A stretch of DNA of 64,000 bases from CAWJLS01 sp963843755. GTDB taxonomy: Bacteria > Acidobacteriota > Thermoanaerobaculia > Multivoradales > DATKCC01. Of the stretch, positions 48,816-58,476 are shown one piece after another. Positions within the stretch are counted from its first letter, which is position 1, and each line of letters opens with the position of its first letter. The notes beneath the pieces are model-generated. The model saw only the letters and a list, made by a program, of their open reading frames with translations, did no database searches and was not told the DNA's origin. A program made the position numbers and the translations under genes. The stretch spans positions 186,001 to 250,000 of the forward strand of contig CAWJLS010000008.1 in assembly GCA_963843755.1 (NCBI GenBank), in the 5' to 3' direction.

Positions 48816-48821
48816 ATCGTA
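48816..48821 (-). promoter_or_regulatory. -10-like hexamer TACGAT of the racemase gene
   Basis: TACGAT on the minus strand ends 6 nt before ATG 48809, with no ribosome site between. On the plus strand the overlapping TATCCT (48820-48825) may belong to the divergent gene. Confidence 0.4.
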
Positions 48822-48883
48822 TCCTTCCCGGCCACCCCTTGGGGTGGTGTGTTGTTCGGTGATCCATGGCATGCTGATACCCC

Positions 48884-51577
48884 ATGAACGCTCGGGTTGC
48901 GCTGTCTGCGCTGGCCGTTTCGTTCTTCCTCTCTGTCGCTCCGGCAATCGCCGGGGTCGGCCGGTGGACACCGGCGGGCCCTTCGGGGGGCGGGGTCGCG
49001 TCGCTGGCCGTCGATCCGGAGCACGCCGGACACCTGTACGCGGCGACCACCCGCGGCGGGCTGTTCAAGACGATCGACGGCGGGCGCCGTTGGCTGCCGG
49101 TGAGCTCCGGGCTGCCGTCGGCGACCGATCGAGCCGTCGGTCACCTGGTGGTGGCACCCTCCCGCCCGGCGACGGTCTTTGCCGCGGTGCGGAGCACGGG
49201 GATGCCGCAGCCCTGGGAAGGGCTCTACCGGAGTCTCGACGCCGGGCTGAGCTGGGAGCGGCGCGGCGCGCCGCCGGCAGGAAGCGCCCTGGTCGTCTCC
49301 GGTGCCGATCCGGACCTCCTGTTTGTCGCCGGCTTCACCGATCCGGTCAACCTCGACGCGGCGGTCTTTCGGAGCGTCGACGGGGGGACGAGCTGGCAGC
49401 GGGTGCTCACCCTTCCGCCCGAGGCTTGGCCCTTCGGCCTGGCCGCGGAGCCGCCGGGCGGTGACGCCGTCTTCGCGTGGACTCAGGAGGACCTCTGGAG
49501 GAGCCGGGATCTCGGCGAGAGCTGGGAGGATCTGAGCCGCGTCGGGGACCTCGGGGAGCGAATCCACGGCCTGGTCGCACTCGCGGGTGCACCGAGCGCG
49601 CCCGCGACCGTCTACGCCGTCGGCGACGCGGTCTACCGGAGCGGGAACCGCGGGGCGAGCTGGCAGAGAGTTTCGGCGCGCCCCGCAGTGTGCGGCCGGC
49701 GCATCGTGGTGCACCCACGGCGGCCCTCGACGGTCTACCTGGCGTGCACCGACCGTCTCGTCCGGAGCGTGGACGGTGGGATGACCTGGACCGATCTCTA
49801 CGTCGACGCCGCCGGCTTCAGTCCGTGGCTCTACGACCTGGCGATCGATCCGTTCGACGCGCGGACCCTGTACGTGGGGGTCGATGTCCAGGGGGTCTAC
49901 AAGAGTCGCACGGAGGGTGCGGCCTGGATCCGCGTCAGCGCGGGGCTGGAACGGTTCTCGATCTCACAGCTCGTCCTCGATCCGTTCGCGCCGCGGACGC
50001 TCTACGCGATCACCCCCGGCATCATCGACCAGAGTGGGCGAGGGGTGAGCTGGCTGTGGCGCAGCCTCGACGGCGGCGAGACGTGGCTTCGGTGGCTCCC
50101 GGCCTTCGAGAAGTCGTTCCTCGAGGTTCTTCCGGACACCCGGTCCCCGGGCTCGTTCTACCTCGCCACGACGGGCGGCCTCTTCCTTCAGGACCAGGTC
50201 GCGGGGACGCGGCGCCGGCTCTGGGACGGTCCCGCCTACCGACTGGCCGTCGATGCCGGCAAACCCGATCTGCTCTACCTGCTGGATGACGACGTCTTCC
50301 GCAGCCCCGACGGAGGGCGGTCGTGGAAGAAGGCGTTGGACTTCCCGCCGGTCCCCCCCGGCAACCACATCCATCGCGCCGCCTTCGATCTGCTTGCCGA
50401 CCCGTTCCTGTCCGGTCGCGTCTACGTGCCGTTCGAGGACGGGATCGTCGGTGGCGAGAGCAGCTACGGTATGTACCGGAGCGACGATCGCGGTCTGTCG
50501 TGGACGGTCGTCGACTGGCAGGGGCCCGATCTCCACTTCGCCCCCAACCGGTCGCCGGGTGGGCCGTCGACCCTCTACTCGGGGACCAGCGTGAGCACCG
50601 ACGGTGGCGAAACCTGGCAGTTGACCGGTTTCCCCGGTCCGATGGTCCTGATCGTCTCCGGAGACCCGACGACGTTCTACGTCCAGGACCAGGAGCGTCT
50701 CTTCCGCAGTCGCGACGGCGGGGCGACCTGGCTCGCGATCCCCGGGGGGAAGGCCCCCGCGGGGCCGGACGACCTTCGCCCGCCGCGGTACCAGACGGCG
50801 ATCGCCCATCCGGCGGTCCCGGAGCGCCTGTTCGCCTCGGGCTCGACGGGTGGCGTCCTGCGGGCCGAGGCGGTGAACGCTTCGGGGAGCCAGCTCCAGG
50901 GCGGACGGTTCGAGCTCCGGGCGTCGTGGCGCGACGCGGAGGGGAGGTACGGCGCCGCGCAGCCGGTGCCCCTCTCCGACCGGTCGGTTGCTTTCGGTCT
51001 CGGTGGACGCCGCAGGCTGATCGCGGTGGTCGACCTCCTCGACCGCCGGGACGAGACCGGGCACTTCCGGGTCGTCGGGGCCAGCCTGCTGCCGATGGAG
51101 ACGACGGTCACGGTCGTCGACCGGGTGACCGGCCAGAGCCGGGACCTCTACTTCCCGCGGGAGGAGGCCGCCAGCGACCTCGACGTCGACCGCGTCCCGC
51201 CGCTCCCCGAGCCGTTCGGCGCTTCGGGTCCGGCCGGGTCGCCGGTGTGCAGTGAGAGCACGGCGATCGGGCTCCTGGGCGGCCAGTTCCGCGTCAGGGT
51301 GGTGCGGCAACCGGCGGCCGGCACCGCCGAGCCGGCGCCGATGGGGAGCCTGCGATGGGAGGCGGGCGCCGCCTGCTTCGACGATCCGGCCGTGCCGTCG
51401 GTGGCGGTTCAGATGGTCGACGGAAGGGCGGTCAACGGCTCGACCTGGGTCCTGGTCGGCGGCCTCTCCGAGGACTCCTACGTCGTCGAGGTCACCGACC
51501 TGCGGACCGGTGCGATCCGCCGCTACGCCCATGCCGCCGGCCCACCGGCCAGCAGCGCGGATCTCCACGCCTTCTAG
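48884..51577 (+). CDS. Secreted BNR/sortilin-like beta-propeller protein
   Basis: 897 residues with a signal peptide (VALSALAVSFFLSVAPAIAG). Residues ~25-650 contain many Asp-box/BNR-type blades of the form S-x-D-x-G-x-T/S-W (YRSLDAGLSWE, FRSVDGGTSWQ, VRSVDGGMTWT, WRSLDGGETWL, FRSRDGGATWL), each following VYLA- or LYVG-like strands: the Ycf48/VPS10 propeller arrangement. The C-terminal ~230 residues are beta-rich, with blocks like GGRFELRASWRDAEGR and GQFRVRVV that recur in Acidobacterial secreted proteins. It could be a cell-surface or extracellular binding or scaffold protein; enzymatic sialidase residues are not evident. Confidence 0.8.
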   Translation: MNARVALSALAVSFFLSVAPAIAGVGRWTPAGPSGGGVASLAVDPEHAGHLYAATTRGGLFKTIDGGRRWLPVSSGLPSATDRAVGHLVVAPSRPATVFAAVRSTGMPQPWEGLYRSLDAGLSWERRGAPPAGSALVVSGADPDLLFVAGFTDPVNLDAAVFRSVDGGTSWQRVLTLPPEAWPFGLAAEPPGGDAVFAWTQEDLWRSRDLGESWEDLSRVGDLGERIHGLVALAGAPSAPATVYAVGDAVYRSGNRGASWQRVSARPAVCGRRIVVHPRRPSTVYLACTDRLVRSVDGGMTWTDLYVDAAGFSPWLYDLAIDPFDARTLYVGVDVQGVYKSRTEGAAWIRVSAGLERFSISQLVLDPFAPRTLYAITPGIIDQSGRGVSWLWRSLDGGETWLRWLPAFEKSFLEVLPDTRSPGSFYLATTGGLFLQDQVAGTRRRLWDGPAYRLAVDAGKPDLLYLLDDDVFRSPDGGRSWKKALDFPPVPPGNHIHRAAFDLLADPFLSGRVYVPFEDGIVGGESSYGMYRSDDRGLSWTVVDWQGPDLHFAPNRSPGGPSTLYSGTSVSTDGGETWQLTGFPGPMVLIVSGDPTTFYVQDQERLFRSRDGGATWLAIPGGKAPAGPDDLRPPRYQTAIAHPAVPERLFASGSTGGVLRAEAVNASGSQLQGGRFELRASWRDAEGRYGAAQPVPLSDRSVAFGLGGRRRLIAVVDLLDRRDETGHFRVVGASLLPMETTVTVVDRVTGQSRDLYFPREEAASDLDVDRVPPLPEPFGASGPAGSPVCSESTAIGLLGGQFRVRVVRQPAAGTAEPAPMGSLRWEAGAACFDDPAVPSVAVQMVDGRAVNGSTWVLVGGLSEDSYVVEVTDLRTGAIRRYAHAAGPPASSADLHAF

Positions 51578-51590
51578 CTTCCCGGGGCCC

Positions 51591-52484
51591 TCAGCCGTCG
51601 AGCCCCGCCTCGGCCCGCGCCTCCTCGGCGACGGCGGTCCAGTCCTGGTCCCCGCGCCCGTGGTCGAGCGCCTCCTGGAACCGTTCCTGCAACAGCTCCA
51701 CCAGGCGGGCGCGGGCGCCGAACGCGTCCGCGGTCTGCGCGGCCAGGCCCACGTCCTTGGCGCCGAGGGAGAGCTTGAACAGGGCGTCGTCGTGGCGCCG
51801 GTCGTTGATCTGCTTGCCGTAGTTGACGTAGAGCGGGCAGCCGAACAGGGTCGACGTCGCCATCCGGTGGAAGGCGCGGGGGTCGAGGCCCGCCTTCTCG
51901 ATCACGGCGAACGCCTCGGCCATGGCCTCCAGGGCCGAGGCGATGAGGAAGTTGAACTCGATCTTGGCGACGTGGGCCGCGGCGGGGGTCTCGCCGAAGT
52001 CGAACACGCCGCCGCCTTCGCTGCCGAGCCGTTCGAGGACCGGCAGGGCGATCTTCTTGGCGCTTTCGGCGCCCGAGATCAGGTAGCCCTGCTTGCGGGC
52101 GGCGACGAAGTCCGGGCGGCCGAGGATCGGCGCGGCCACGTAGCGGGCGCCGGCGTCGGTATGGCGGGCGGCCAGCTCCTCGGCGCAGCCGGCGGAGATG
52201 GTGCTCATCGACAGGTGGACGGCGCCGGCGGCGCCCAGGGCAGTGAGGACGTCGTCCCGGCCGAAGACGCTCCGCACCGCGTCGTCGTCGGCCAGGCAGC
52301 TCAGGACGAGCCCTTTGCCGGAGCACGCTTCGGCCGGGGAGCCGGCCAGGGTGGCGCCGTGCGACGCCAGCGGGCGGGCGCTCTCCGCCGTGCGGTTCCA
52401 GACGGTGACCGCGTCGCCGTCGGCGAGCAGGTTTTCGATCGTCGGGCGCCCCATCGAGCCCGTTCCGATGAATGTCAGGTCCAT
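51591..52484 (-). CDS. NAD(P)-dependent beta-hydroxyacid dehydrogenase family oxidoreductase
   Basis: 297 residues, 3-hydroxyisobutyrate dehydrogenase/6-phosphogluconate dehydrogenase-like fold. Rossmann motif FIGTGSMGRPTIENLL, dinucleotide specificity loop VWNRT (Arg favours NADP), substrate motif HLSMSTISAGCAEEL, and catalytic Lys in HVAKIEFNFL. The second domain is helical. The substrate could be a tartronate semialdehyde, a succinic semialdehyde or an imine; not decidable. It ends 13 bp from the convergent BNR gene and is divergent from the APC permease. Confidence 0.87.
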   Translation of the reverse strand: MDLTFIGTGSMGRPTIENLLADGDAVTVWNRTAESARPLASHGATLAGSPAEACSGKGLVLSCLADDDAVRSVFGRDDVLTALGAAGAVHLSMSTISAGCAEELAARHTDAGARYVAAPILGRPDFVAARKQGYLISGAESAKKIALPVLERLGSEGGGVFDFGETPAAAHVAKIEFNFLIASALEAMAEAFAVIEKAGLDPRAFHRMATSTLFGCPLYVNYGKQINDRRHDDALFKLSLGAKDVGLAAQTADAFGARARLVELLQERFQEALDHGRGDQDWTAVAEEARAEAGLDG

Positions 52485-52625
52485 GAGATCCTCCTGAAGA
52501 ACGCGATGGTGTTCGGGTCGCCGGCAGGAGATGCGAGCGCCGTGCCGGCGCCGGGCCGGGGAGGGGCGACCGCGTTGAGCCGTCGCGAGAGAAGACGAAC
52601 GACCGAGAGGGAAGAGGAGGACACG

Positions 52626-53975
52626 GTGTCAGAAGGAACCCCGCGGAGCACGCGAGACGACGGACAGGGCAAGGCCGCCGAGGGCGGCGGCGGGGGCAAG
52701 ATCGGCTTCTGGGGGGCGACCTCCATCGGTGTCGGCGGCATGGTCGGCGGCGGCATCTTCGCCGTCCTCGGGCTGGCGGTGCAGCTCGCCCGGGGCGGGG
52801 CGCCGGTGGCGTTCGCCATCGCCGGGATCGTGGCCCTGGCGACCGCCTACTCCTACGCCCGCCTGTCGGTCGCCTACCCGAGCCAGGGTGGCACGGTTGC
52901 CTATCTCGACCGCGCCTTCGGCCCGGGGCTGCTCACCGGCACCCTCAACATCCTCCTCTGGATCAGCTACATCGTCATGCTGTCGCTCTACTCCTACGCC
53001 TTCGGCAGCTACGGCGCGAGCCTCTTTCCGGCCGACTCCCAGGCGCTCTGGAAGCACGTGCTGATCAGCGGCGCGGTGCTGGTGCTGACCGGGCTCAACC
53101 TGCTCTCGGCCAAGGTGATCGGCGAGGCGGAGGACCTGATCGTCGTGATCAAGCTGGCGATCCTGCTGCTGTTCGTCGGCGTCGGCTTCTGGGGCGTCGA
53201 CACCGGCGCCGTCGCCCCGGGGAGCTGGGCGGCGCCGTTCCACCTGGTGGCCGGCGGCATGATCATCTTCCTCGCCTACGAGGGGTTCGAGCTGATCGCC
53301 AACACGGCGACCGACATCGAGGCGCCGTCGAAGAACCTGCCGCGGGCCCTGTTCACCTCCGTGGGGTTCGTGCTGGTGCTCTACGTCCTGGTGGCGGCCG
53401 TCACCGTCGGCAACCTGCCGGTGGACAAGATCGTCGAGGCCAAGGACTACGCCCTCGCCGCGGCGGCCCGCCCGTTCCTGGGGGAGCGCGGCTACCTGCT
53501 GATCACCGTCGCCGCCCTGCTGTCGACCGCCTCGGCGATCAACGCCACAGTCTACGGCGCCGCCCGGCTGAGCTACATCATCGCCAAGGACGGCGAGCTG
53601 CCGGACTGGCTGGAGCGCAAGGTCTGGAGCGAGCCGGTGGAAGGGCTGCTGATCACCGCCGCGGCCACGCTCTTGATCGCCAACCTGGTCGACCTGTCGA
53701 GCCTGTCGACCATGGGGAGCGCCGGCTTTCTGCTGATCTTCGCCGCGGTCAACGCGGCCAACGCCAAGCAGGCGGAGGAGACCGGCAGCCGGCGGTGGAT
53801 CTCGGTCGGCGCCGCGCTGCTCTGCCTCGGTGCCCTGGCGAGCCTGCTCTGGCAGACGCTGACCAGCGCGCCCTCCCACCTCTGGATTCTGGCCGGCATG
53901 CTGGCCCTCAGCTTCGCCGTCGAGGGCGGCTTCCGGCTGTGGACCGACCGGACGATCCGCCTGCCGAAGCTCTGA
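52626..53975 (+). CDS. APC-superfamily amino acid permease
   Basis: 449 residues from GTG 52626 with GAGGAGG 6 nt upstream; the frame is open far upstream but overlaps the divergent oxidoreductase gene. After a Gly-rich leader come about 12 transmembrane segments, with the APC helix-1 motif GFWGATSIGVGGMVGGGIFAV and helix-6 signature FLAYEGFELIANTATDIEAP. A cytoplasmic-membrane transporter for amino acids or related amines; specificity unknown. No metabolic partner gene is adjacent other than the oxidoreductase. Confidence 0.92.
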   Translation: MSEGTPRSTRDDGQGKAAEGGGGGKIGFWGATSIGVGGMVGGGIFAVLGLAVQLARGGAPVAFAIAGIVALATAYSYARLSVAYPSQGGTVAYLDRAFGPGLLTGTLNILLWISYIVMLSLYSYAFGSYGASLFPADSQALWKHVLISGAVLVLTGLNLLSAKVIGEAEDLIVVIKLAILLLFVGVGFWGVDTGAVAPGSWAAPFHLVAGGMIIFLAYEGFELIANTATDIEAPSKNLPRALFTSVGFVLVLYVLVAAVTVGNLPVDKIVEAKDYALAAAARPFLGERGYLLITVAALLSTASAINATVYGAARLSYIIAKDGELPDWLERKVWSEPVEGLLITAAATLLIANLVDLSSLSTMGSAGFLLIFAAVNAANAKQAEETGSRRWISVGAALLCLGALASLLWQTLTSAPSHLWILAGMLALSFAVEGGFRLWTDRTIRLPKL

Positions 53976-53982
53976 CGGCCGC

Positions 53983-55362
53983 TCAGTCGTCGGCGCCGGT
54001 GACGCCGACCTTCTTTGCGTAGTAGCGGAAGCTCCGGAAGCTCATGCCGAGCAGCTCGGCGGCCCGGGTCTGGACGCCGTCGGCGCGCTCCAGCGCCTGG
54101 GCCATCAGCTCGGCGCGCAGGGTTTCGAGGTAGGCCTCGAGGTCGAGCCCCTCGTCCGGCAGGGTGACCGTCTCGGTGCCGGGAGTGCGGCCGCGGACCA
54201 GATGCGGGGGCAGGTCCCGGGTGGTGATGGTCTCCTCCGCGGACAGGGCGACCGCCCGCTCGATGATGTTTTCCAGCTCGCGCACGTTGCCCGGCCACTG
54301 GTAGCCCTCCAGCAGGCGCATGGCGTCGACCGAGACGTGGCGGCGCTCGATGTCGAGCTGCTCGGCGAACTGCCGGAGGAAGTGCTCGACCAGGGCCGGG
54401 ATGTCCTCGCGCCGCTGGCGTAGCGGCGGCAGCCGGATCGGGATGACGTTGATCCGGTAGTAGAGGTCCTCGCGCAGGTCGCCGGTGGCGATGCGGTCCT
54501 CCAGGTTCTGGTTGGTCGCGGCGATGATCCGCACGTCGATCGGCTCCTCGACGTTGCCGCCGACCCGGCGCACGGTCCTGTCCTGGAGGGCGCGCAGGAG
54601 CTTGACCTGCATCGACGGGCTCATCTCGCCGATCTCGTCCAGGAAGAGGGTCCCCTGGTCGGCTTCCTGGAACAGCCCCTTCTTCTCGCGCACCGCGCCG
54701 GTGAAGGCGCCGCGCACGTGGCCGAACAGCTCGCTTTCGAGCAGGTTCTCCGGCAGCGCGCCGCAGTTGATCGACAGGAACTTGTTCTTGGCCCGGGGGC
54801 TGGCGAAATGGATCGCCCGGGCGATCAGCTCCTTGCCGGTGCCGCTCTCGCCCTGGACCAGCACGGTCGACGCGGTGCGGGCGACCCGCTCGACCAGGGC
54901 GAAGACCTCCTGCATCTTGCGCGACGTGCCGATGATGTTGGCGAAGCCGAACTTGCCTTCGAGCTCGCGGCGCAGGTAGACGTTCTGCTCTTCGAGCTCG
55001 GTCTTCTCGAGCGCCTTCTCGGCCAGGACCTTGAGCTCCTCGACGTCGAACGGCTTCGAGATGTAGTCGTAGGCGCCCAGCCGCATGGCCTCGATCGCCG
55101 ACTTGGTCGAGGTGTAGGCGGTCATCATGATCACCGCGGCGTGGGGCTGGCTCTGCTTGATCTCGCGCAAGAGGTCGAGGCCGTTGCCGTCGGGCATCAG
55201 GATGTCGCACAGGATCAGGTGGTGGTCCGTGCCCTGGAGCCGCTCGCGCGCCTCGCTCATGGACGAGGCGGTGCAGACCTGGTAGCCCTCCTCTTCGAAC
55301 AGCAGCGAGAGGAACTCGATCAGGCTCGCCTCGTCGTCGATGATCAGGATGCGTCGGGTCAT
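53983..55362 (-). CDS. pilR: PilR-like sigma-54 response regulator
   Basis: 459 residues from ATG 55362, 2 nt after the pilS stop. Receiver ~1-120 with phospho-acceptor Asp in LILCDILMPDGNG and KPFDVEELK. AAA+ domain ~145-380 with Walker A GESGTGKELIA, the sigma-54 contact GAFTGA, Walker B GTLFLDEIGEM and WPGNVRELEN. Fis-type HTH at the C terminus (RAAELLGMSFRSFRYYAKK). As in pilus systems it should activate sigma-54 promoters, probably of pilin, in response to PilS. The coordinates reject a longer open frame through pilS. Confidence 0.93.
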   Translation of the reverse strand: MTRRILIIDDEASLIEFLSLLFEEEGYQVCTASSMSEARERLQGTDHHLILCDILMPDGNGLDLLREIKQSQPHAAVIMMTAYTSTKSAIEAMRLGAYDYISKPFDVEELKVLAEKALEKTELEEQNVYLRRELEGKFGFANIIGTSRKMQEVFALVERVARTASTVLVQGESGTGKELIARAIHFASPRAKNKFLSINCGALPENLLESELFGHVRGAFTGAVREKKGLFQEADQGTLFLDEIGEMSPSMQVKLLRALQDRTVRRVGGNVEEPIDVRIIAATNQNLEDRIATGDLREDLYYRINVIPIRLPPLRQRREDIPALVEHFLRQFAEQLDIERRHVSVDAMRLLEGYQWPGNVRELENIIERAVALSAEETITTRDLPPHLVRGRTPGTETVTLPDEGLDLEAYLETLRAELMAQALERADGVQTRAAELLGMSFRSFRYYAKKVGVTGADD

Positions 55363-55364
55363 GG

Positions 55365-57146
55365 TCAGGCCTCGGCGCTCTGTGCGGCGGTCTCGGTCGC
55401 GGCGGGGGTCGGGCCGGCGGCGCCGGAACCGGTCGAACCGGTGAGGGGAAGCTGGACCGTGATCCGCGTCCGCGCCCCGGGGCGGCTGTCCACCGACAGG
55501 CTGCCGCCGTGATCCTGGACGATCCGGTAGACGATCGCCATCCCCAGGCCGGTGCCCTTGTCGAAGAACGACTTGAACGGGTGGAAGAGGTTGGCCCGTT
55601 CCTCGCGGGTCATCCCCTTGCCGGTGTCGTGGAACTCGATCTCGTAGCTCTTCCGGCGGGCGCGGCCGGTGACCCGGAGCGTGCCGCCGTCCGGCATCGC
55701 CTTGAGGGCGTTCTTGGCCAGGTTCCAGAAGATCTGGCTGACCCCGTCCGGGTCCGCGAACAGCCGGGTCGACGGCGGGTCGACCGACAGCTCCAGGTGG
55801 TGCTCGGGGGTGACGTCTTCGCTGTTCTGGAGCAGCTCGAAGTGCTCGGTCAGCAGCCGGCCGACGTCGAAGGCGACCAGCGACGGCTGGCGCGGCCGGG
55901 CGTACTCGAGGAAGCTCTTGATCGTCCGGTCGAGGCGCTGGCTCTCCTTGAGCAGGATGCCGACCAGCCGGCGCTGGGGAGACTCCTCCTCGACCGTCCG
56001 CGACAGGAGCTGCACCGAGCCCGAGATGGCGGCGAGCGGGTTGCCGATCTCGTGGGCCAGGCCGGCGGCGAGGGTGCCGACGGCGGCCATGCGGTCCTTC
56101 ATCCGGACCGTCTCCTCGAGCTTCCGCCACGGGGTCAGGTCCTGGAAGATGATGATGCTGCCGGTGCGGCGGCCGTCGGCGTCCTCGAGCTGGGCGAGGG
56201 AGAAGCCGACGTAGATCGGCGCCTCCTCACGGACCACCCGGATCTCGCTCTCCAGGCGGCCGGTGTCGCCGGTCGACCGGTGGAACTGCTGCCACTGGTC
56301 GCGGGAGATGATGCCGGTGTCCGCCACGTGGCGCCCGACGAGCTCGGCTTCATCGAGGCGGAGGATCTGCTGCCCGGCCCGGTTGAGGCTGGTGACGAGG
56401 CCGGAGCGGTCGGTGGTGATCAGCCCGCTGGTGATCGACTGGACCACGTCCCGGTACTTGATCTCGAGGTCGGCCATCTCCTCCGACTTGGCGACCAGCT
56501 CCTGCTCGGCACGGGCGACGTTCGATACCAGGAACCAGGTGAGGAAGGTGACCGCGTAGAAGGCGAACAGGTGGATCGACAAGTTGTAGAGCAGCCGCCT
56601 GGTCGTCGAGAAGTCCTGGATCAGCATCGACCCGTCCGGCAGCGCCAGCCATCCCTGGTAGAGCGAGATCTGGAGCAGGGCGTAGAGGGCGAACGCCAGG
56701 GTGGCGACGCCGGTCGAACGCCGCCGGAGCAGGGTGGTGGCGACCGCGATCACCAGCAGGTAGAGGATGGAGAACGGGCTCTCGATGCCGCCGAAGAAGT
56801 AGACCAGCAGGGTGACCAGCAGCAGGTCGCCGAAGAACTGGATGTAGGCCTGGAGGCGGTCGTGGCCGGCGAACAGCCGGAGGAGGACGGTGTAGATCAG
56901 GCTGGCCAGATAGGTCAGCCCGGCGATCAGGTAGAGCAGCCGGGTGTCGACCCGGGGCTCGGACGCCGACGGGACCTCGATGACCGCCTGATCGGGCGCG
57001 GACTGGACGGTCCCTTCGATCCCGGACCGTTCACGGGGCGCGATCTGGAGGAGGAAGTAGGGCAGGACGACGCTCGTCACCACCACCAGGCGAATGGCGA
57101 TCAGCCACTGGAGCTGCCGGGCGAGAGGGGAGGGCGTACGGCTCAC
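55365..57146 (-). CDS. pilS: PilS-like sensor histidine kinase
   Basis: 593 residues from GTG 57146. About six membrane segments in the first ~225 residues (LLYLIAGLTYLASLIYTVLL, FFGDLLLVTLLVYFFGG) with a periplasmic loop of ~45 residues, then a PAS domain (~245-355), the H-box AAGLAHEIGNPLAAISG and HATPase motifs (NLAKNALKAM, FHDTGKGM, GTGLGMAIVYRI). A TAAACT hexamer ends 7 nt before the start, suggesting its own promoter after the hairpin that follows pilC. With pilR downstream it forms a two-component pair adjacent to pilT and pilC. Confidence 0.93.
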   Translation of the reverse strand: MSRTPSPLARQLQWLIAIRLVVVTSVVLPYFLLQIAPRERSGIEGTVQSAPDQAVIEVPSASEPRVDTRLLYLIAGLTYLASLIYTVLLRLFAGHDRLQAYIQFFGDLLLVTLLVYFFGGIESPFSILYLLVIAVATTLLRRRSTGVATLAFALYALLQISLYQGWLALPDGSMLIQDFSTTRRLLYNLSIHLFAFYAVTFLTWFLVSNVARAEQELVAKSEEMADLEIKYRDVVQSITSGLITTDRSGLVTSLNRAGQQILRLDEAELVGRHVADTGIISRDQWQQFHRSTGDTGRLESEIRVVREEAPIYVGFSLAQLEDADGRRTGSIIIFQDLTPWRKLEETVRMKDRMAAVGTLAAGLAHEIGNPLAAISGSVQLLSRTVEEESPQRRLVGILLKESQRLDRTIKSFLEYARPRQPSLVAFDVGRLLTEHFELLQNSEDVTPEHHLELSVDPPSTRLFADPDGVSQIFWNLAKNALKAMPDGGTLRVTGRARRKSYEIEFHDTGKGMTREERANLFHPFKSFFDKGTGLGMAIVYRIVQDHGGSLSVDSRPGARTRITVQLPLTGSTGSGAAGPTPAATETAAQSAEA

Positions 57147-57153
57147 GGGTGAC

Positions 57154-57159
57154 AGTTTA
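57154..57159 (-). promoter_or_regulatory. -10-like hexamer TAAACT of pilSR
   Basis: TAAACT on the minus strand ends 7 nt before GTG 57146, in a short AT-richer stretch. Confidence 0.4.
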
Positions 57160-57188
57160 CGTCAGTCGAGCCCCCGGCAGAGAGAGGG

Positions 57189-57222
57189 GGCGCCGCGCGG
57201 ACCGGGTGTTCCGCGCGGCGCC
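57189..57222 (-). terminator. Strong 13-bp perfect hairpin between pilC and pilS
   Basis: Arms GGCGCCGCGCGGA (57189-57201) and TCCGCGCGGCGCC (57210-57222) pair perfectly around an 8-nt loop, 46 bp after the pilC stop. On the minus strand it is followed by a pyrimidine-rich CCCTCTCTCTG. It probably limits or processes transcription between pilTC and pilSR. Confidence 0.6.
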
Positions 57223-57267
57223 GGGCTTGTCGATCCGGTCGAGTCGTGTCGCTCGGGAGGTGCGCCC

Positions 57268-58470
57268 TCAACTGATCTTGGTGATGACCTGGTAGAGCGG
57301 CAGGTACATCGAGGTCACGATGACGCCGATGATCACGCCGAGGATGGCGATCATGATCGGCTCGATCAGCTTCATCATGCCCTCGACCGCGGTGTCCACC
57401 TCGTCCTCGTAGAAGTCGGCGATCTTCGACAGCATCTGGTCGAGGGCGCCGGTCTGCTCGCCGACGTTGATCATCTGGACGACCATGGGCGGGAACACCT
57501 TGGTCTCGGCCAGCGGGTCGGAGATCGTCTTGCCTTCCTCGACGCTCTTGCGCACGGCCATCACGGCGTCCTCGATGACCGCGTTGCCGGCCGTCTTGGC
57601 CGTGATCTCCAGGCCGTCGAGGATCGGCACGCCCGAGGTGGTCAGGGTCGAAAGCGTTCGGCAGAACCGGGCGACGGCGATCTTGCGCAGCAGCATGCCG
57701 ATCACCGGGATGCGCAGCATGAAGTTGTCGAGCACCCGGCGGCCCTGCTCCGTCTTGTGCCACCGGCTGATCGCCACGCCCGCGGCGATCAGAACGACGA
57801 TGATCCAGAAGAAGTAGCGGCCGACGAAGCGGCTCGACCCGACCACCATCCGGGTGATCCACGGCATCTCGCCGCCCAGCCCGGCGAACAGTTGGGCGAA
57901 GGTCGGGATGACGAACTTGAGGATCAGGAAGACCACGGCGGCGGCGATCGTGATCACCGCGGTCGGGTAGATCAGCGCCGACTTGACCTGGCTCTTGAGC
58001 TTGACGATCTTCTCGATGTAGGTCGACAGGCGCTGAAGGATGATGTCCAGGATGCCGCCGGCCTCGCCGGCGGAGACCATGTGGACGAACAGGTTGTCGA
58101 ACGCCTTCGGCTGGCGGGCCATGGCGTCGGCCAGCGACGAGCCCTGCTCGACGTCCTGGCGCACCTGCTGGATCATGCCGCGGAAGGCCTTGCTCTCCTC
58201 CTGCTCACCGAGGATCTCCAGGCACTGGACCAGGGGCAGGCCGGCGTCGAGCATGACCGAGAACTGGCGGGTGAAGACCGCCAGGCTCTTGGAGCTGACC
58301 CGCTGGGGCAGCCGCGGCATGAGGCGGATCTCGCGCTTCTCTCGCAGGTTCTGCACCTGGATCTGATCGCGCCGCAACATCGCCTCGGCGGCGGCCCGGT
58401 TGTCCGCGACGAGCACACCCTGGCGGGCCTGCCCGGTCCGCGCGCGTCCTTTCCATTCGAAGCTCGGCAT
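57268..58470 (-). CDS. pilC: Type IV pilus inner-membrane platform protein PilC
   Basis: 400-residue GspF/PilC protein. Two homologous T2SF halves: FTRQFSVMLDAGLPLVQCLEIL with SAGEAGGILDIILQRL in the first, and FCRTLSTLTTSGVPILDGLEI with NVGEQTGALDQMLSKIADFY in the second. Each half is followed by membrane helices (AVITIAAAVVFLILKFVIPT; IMIAILGVIIGVIVTSMYLP). It sits in the inner membrane and couples the PilB and PilT motors to pilin assembly and disassembly. It follows pilT by 6 bp on the same strand. Confidence 0.95.
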   Translation of the reverse strand: MPSFEWKGRARTGQARQGVLVADNRAAAEAMLRRDQIQVQNLREKREIRLMPRLPQRVSSKSLAVFTRQFSVMLDAGLPLVQCLEILGEQEESKAFRGMIQQVRQDVEQGSSLADAMARQPKAFDNLFVHMVSAGEAGGILDIILQRLSTYIEKIVKLKSQVKSALIYPTAVITIAAAVVFLILKFVIPTFAQLFAGLGGEMPWITRMVVGSSRFVGRYFFWIIVVLIAAGVAISRWHKTEQGRRVLDNFMLRIPVIGMLLRKIAVARFCRTLSTLTTSGVPILDGLEITAKTAGNAVIEDAVMAVRKSVEEGKTISDPLAETKVFPPMVVQMINVGEQTGALDQMLSKIADFYEDEVDTAVEGMMKLIEPIMIAILGVIIGVIVTSMYLPLYQVITKIS

Positions 58471-58476
58471 CTCTCG

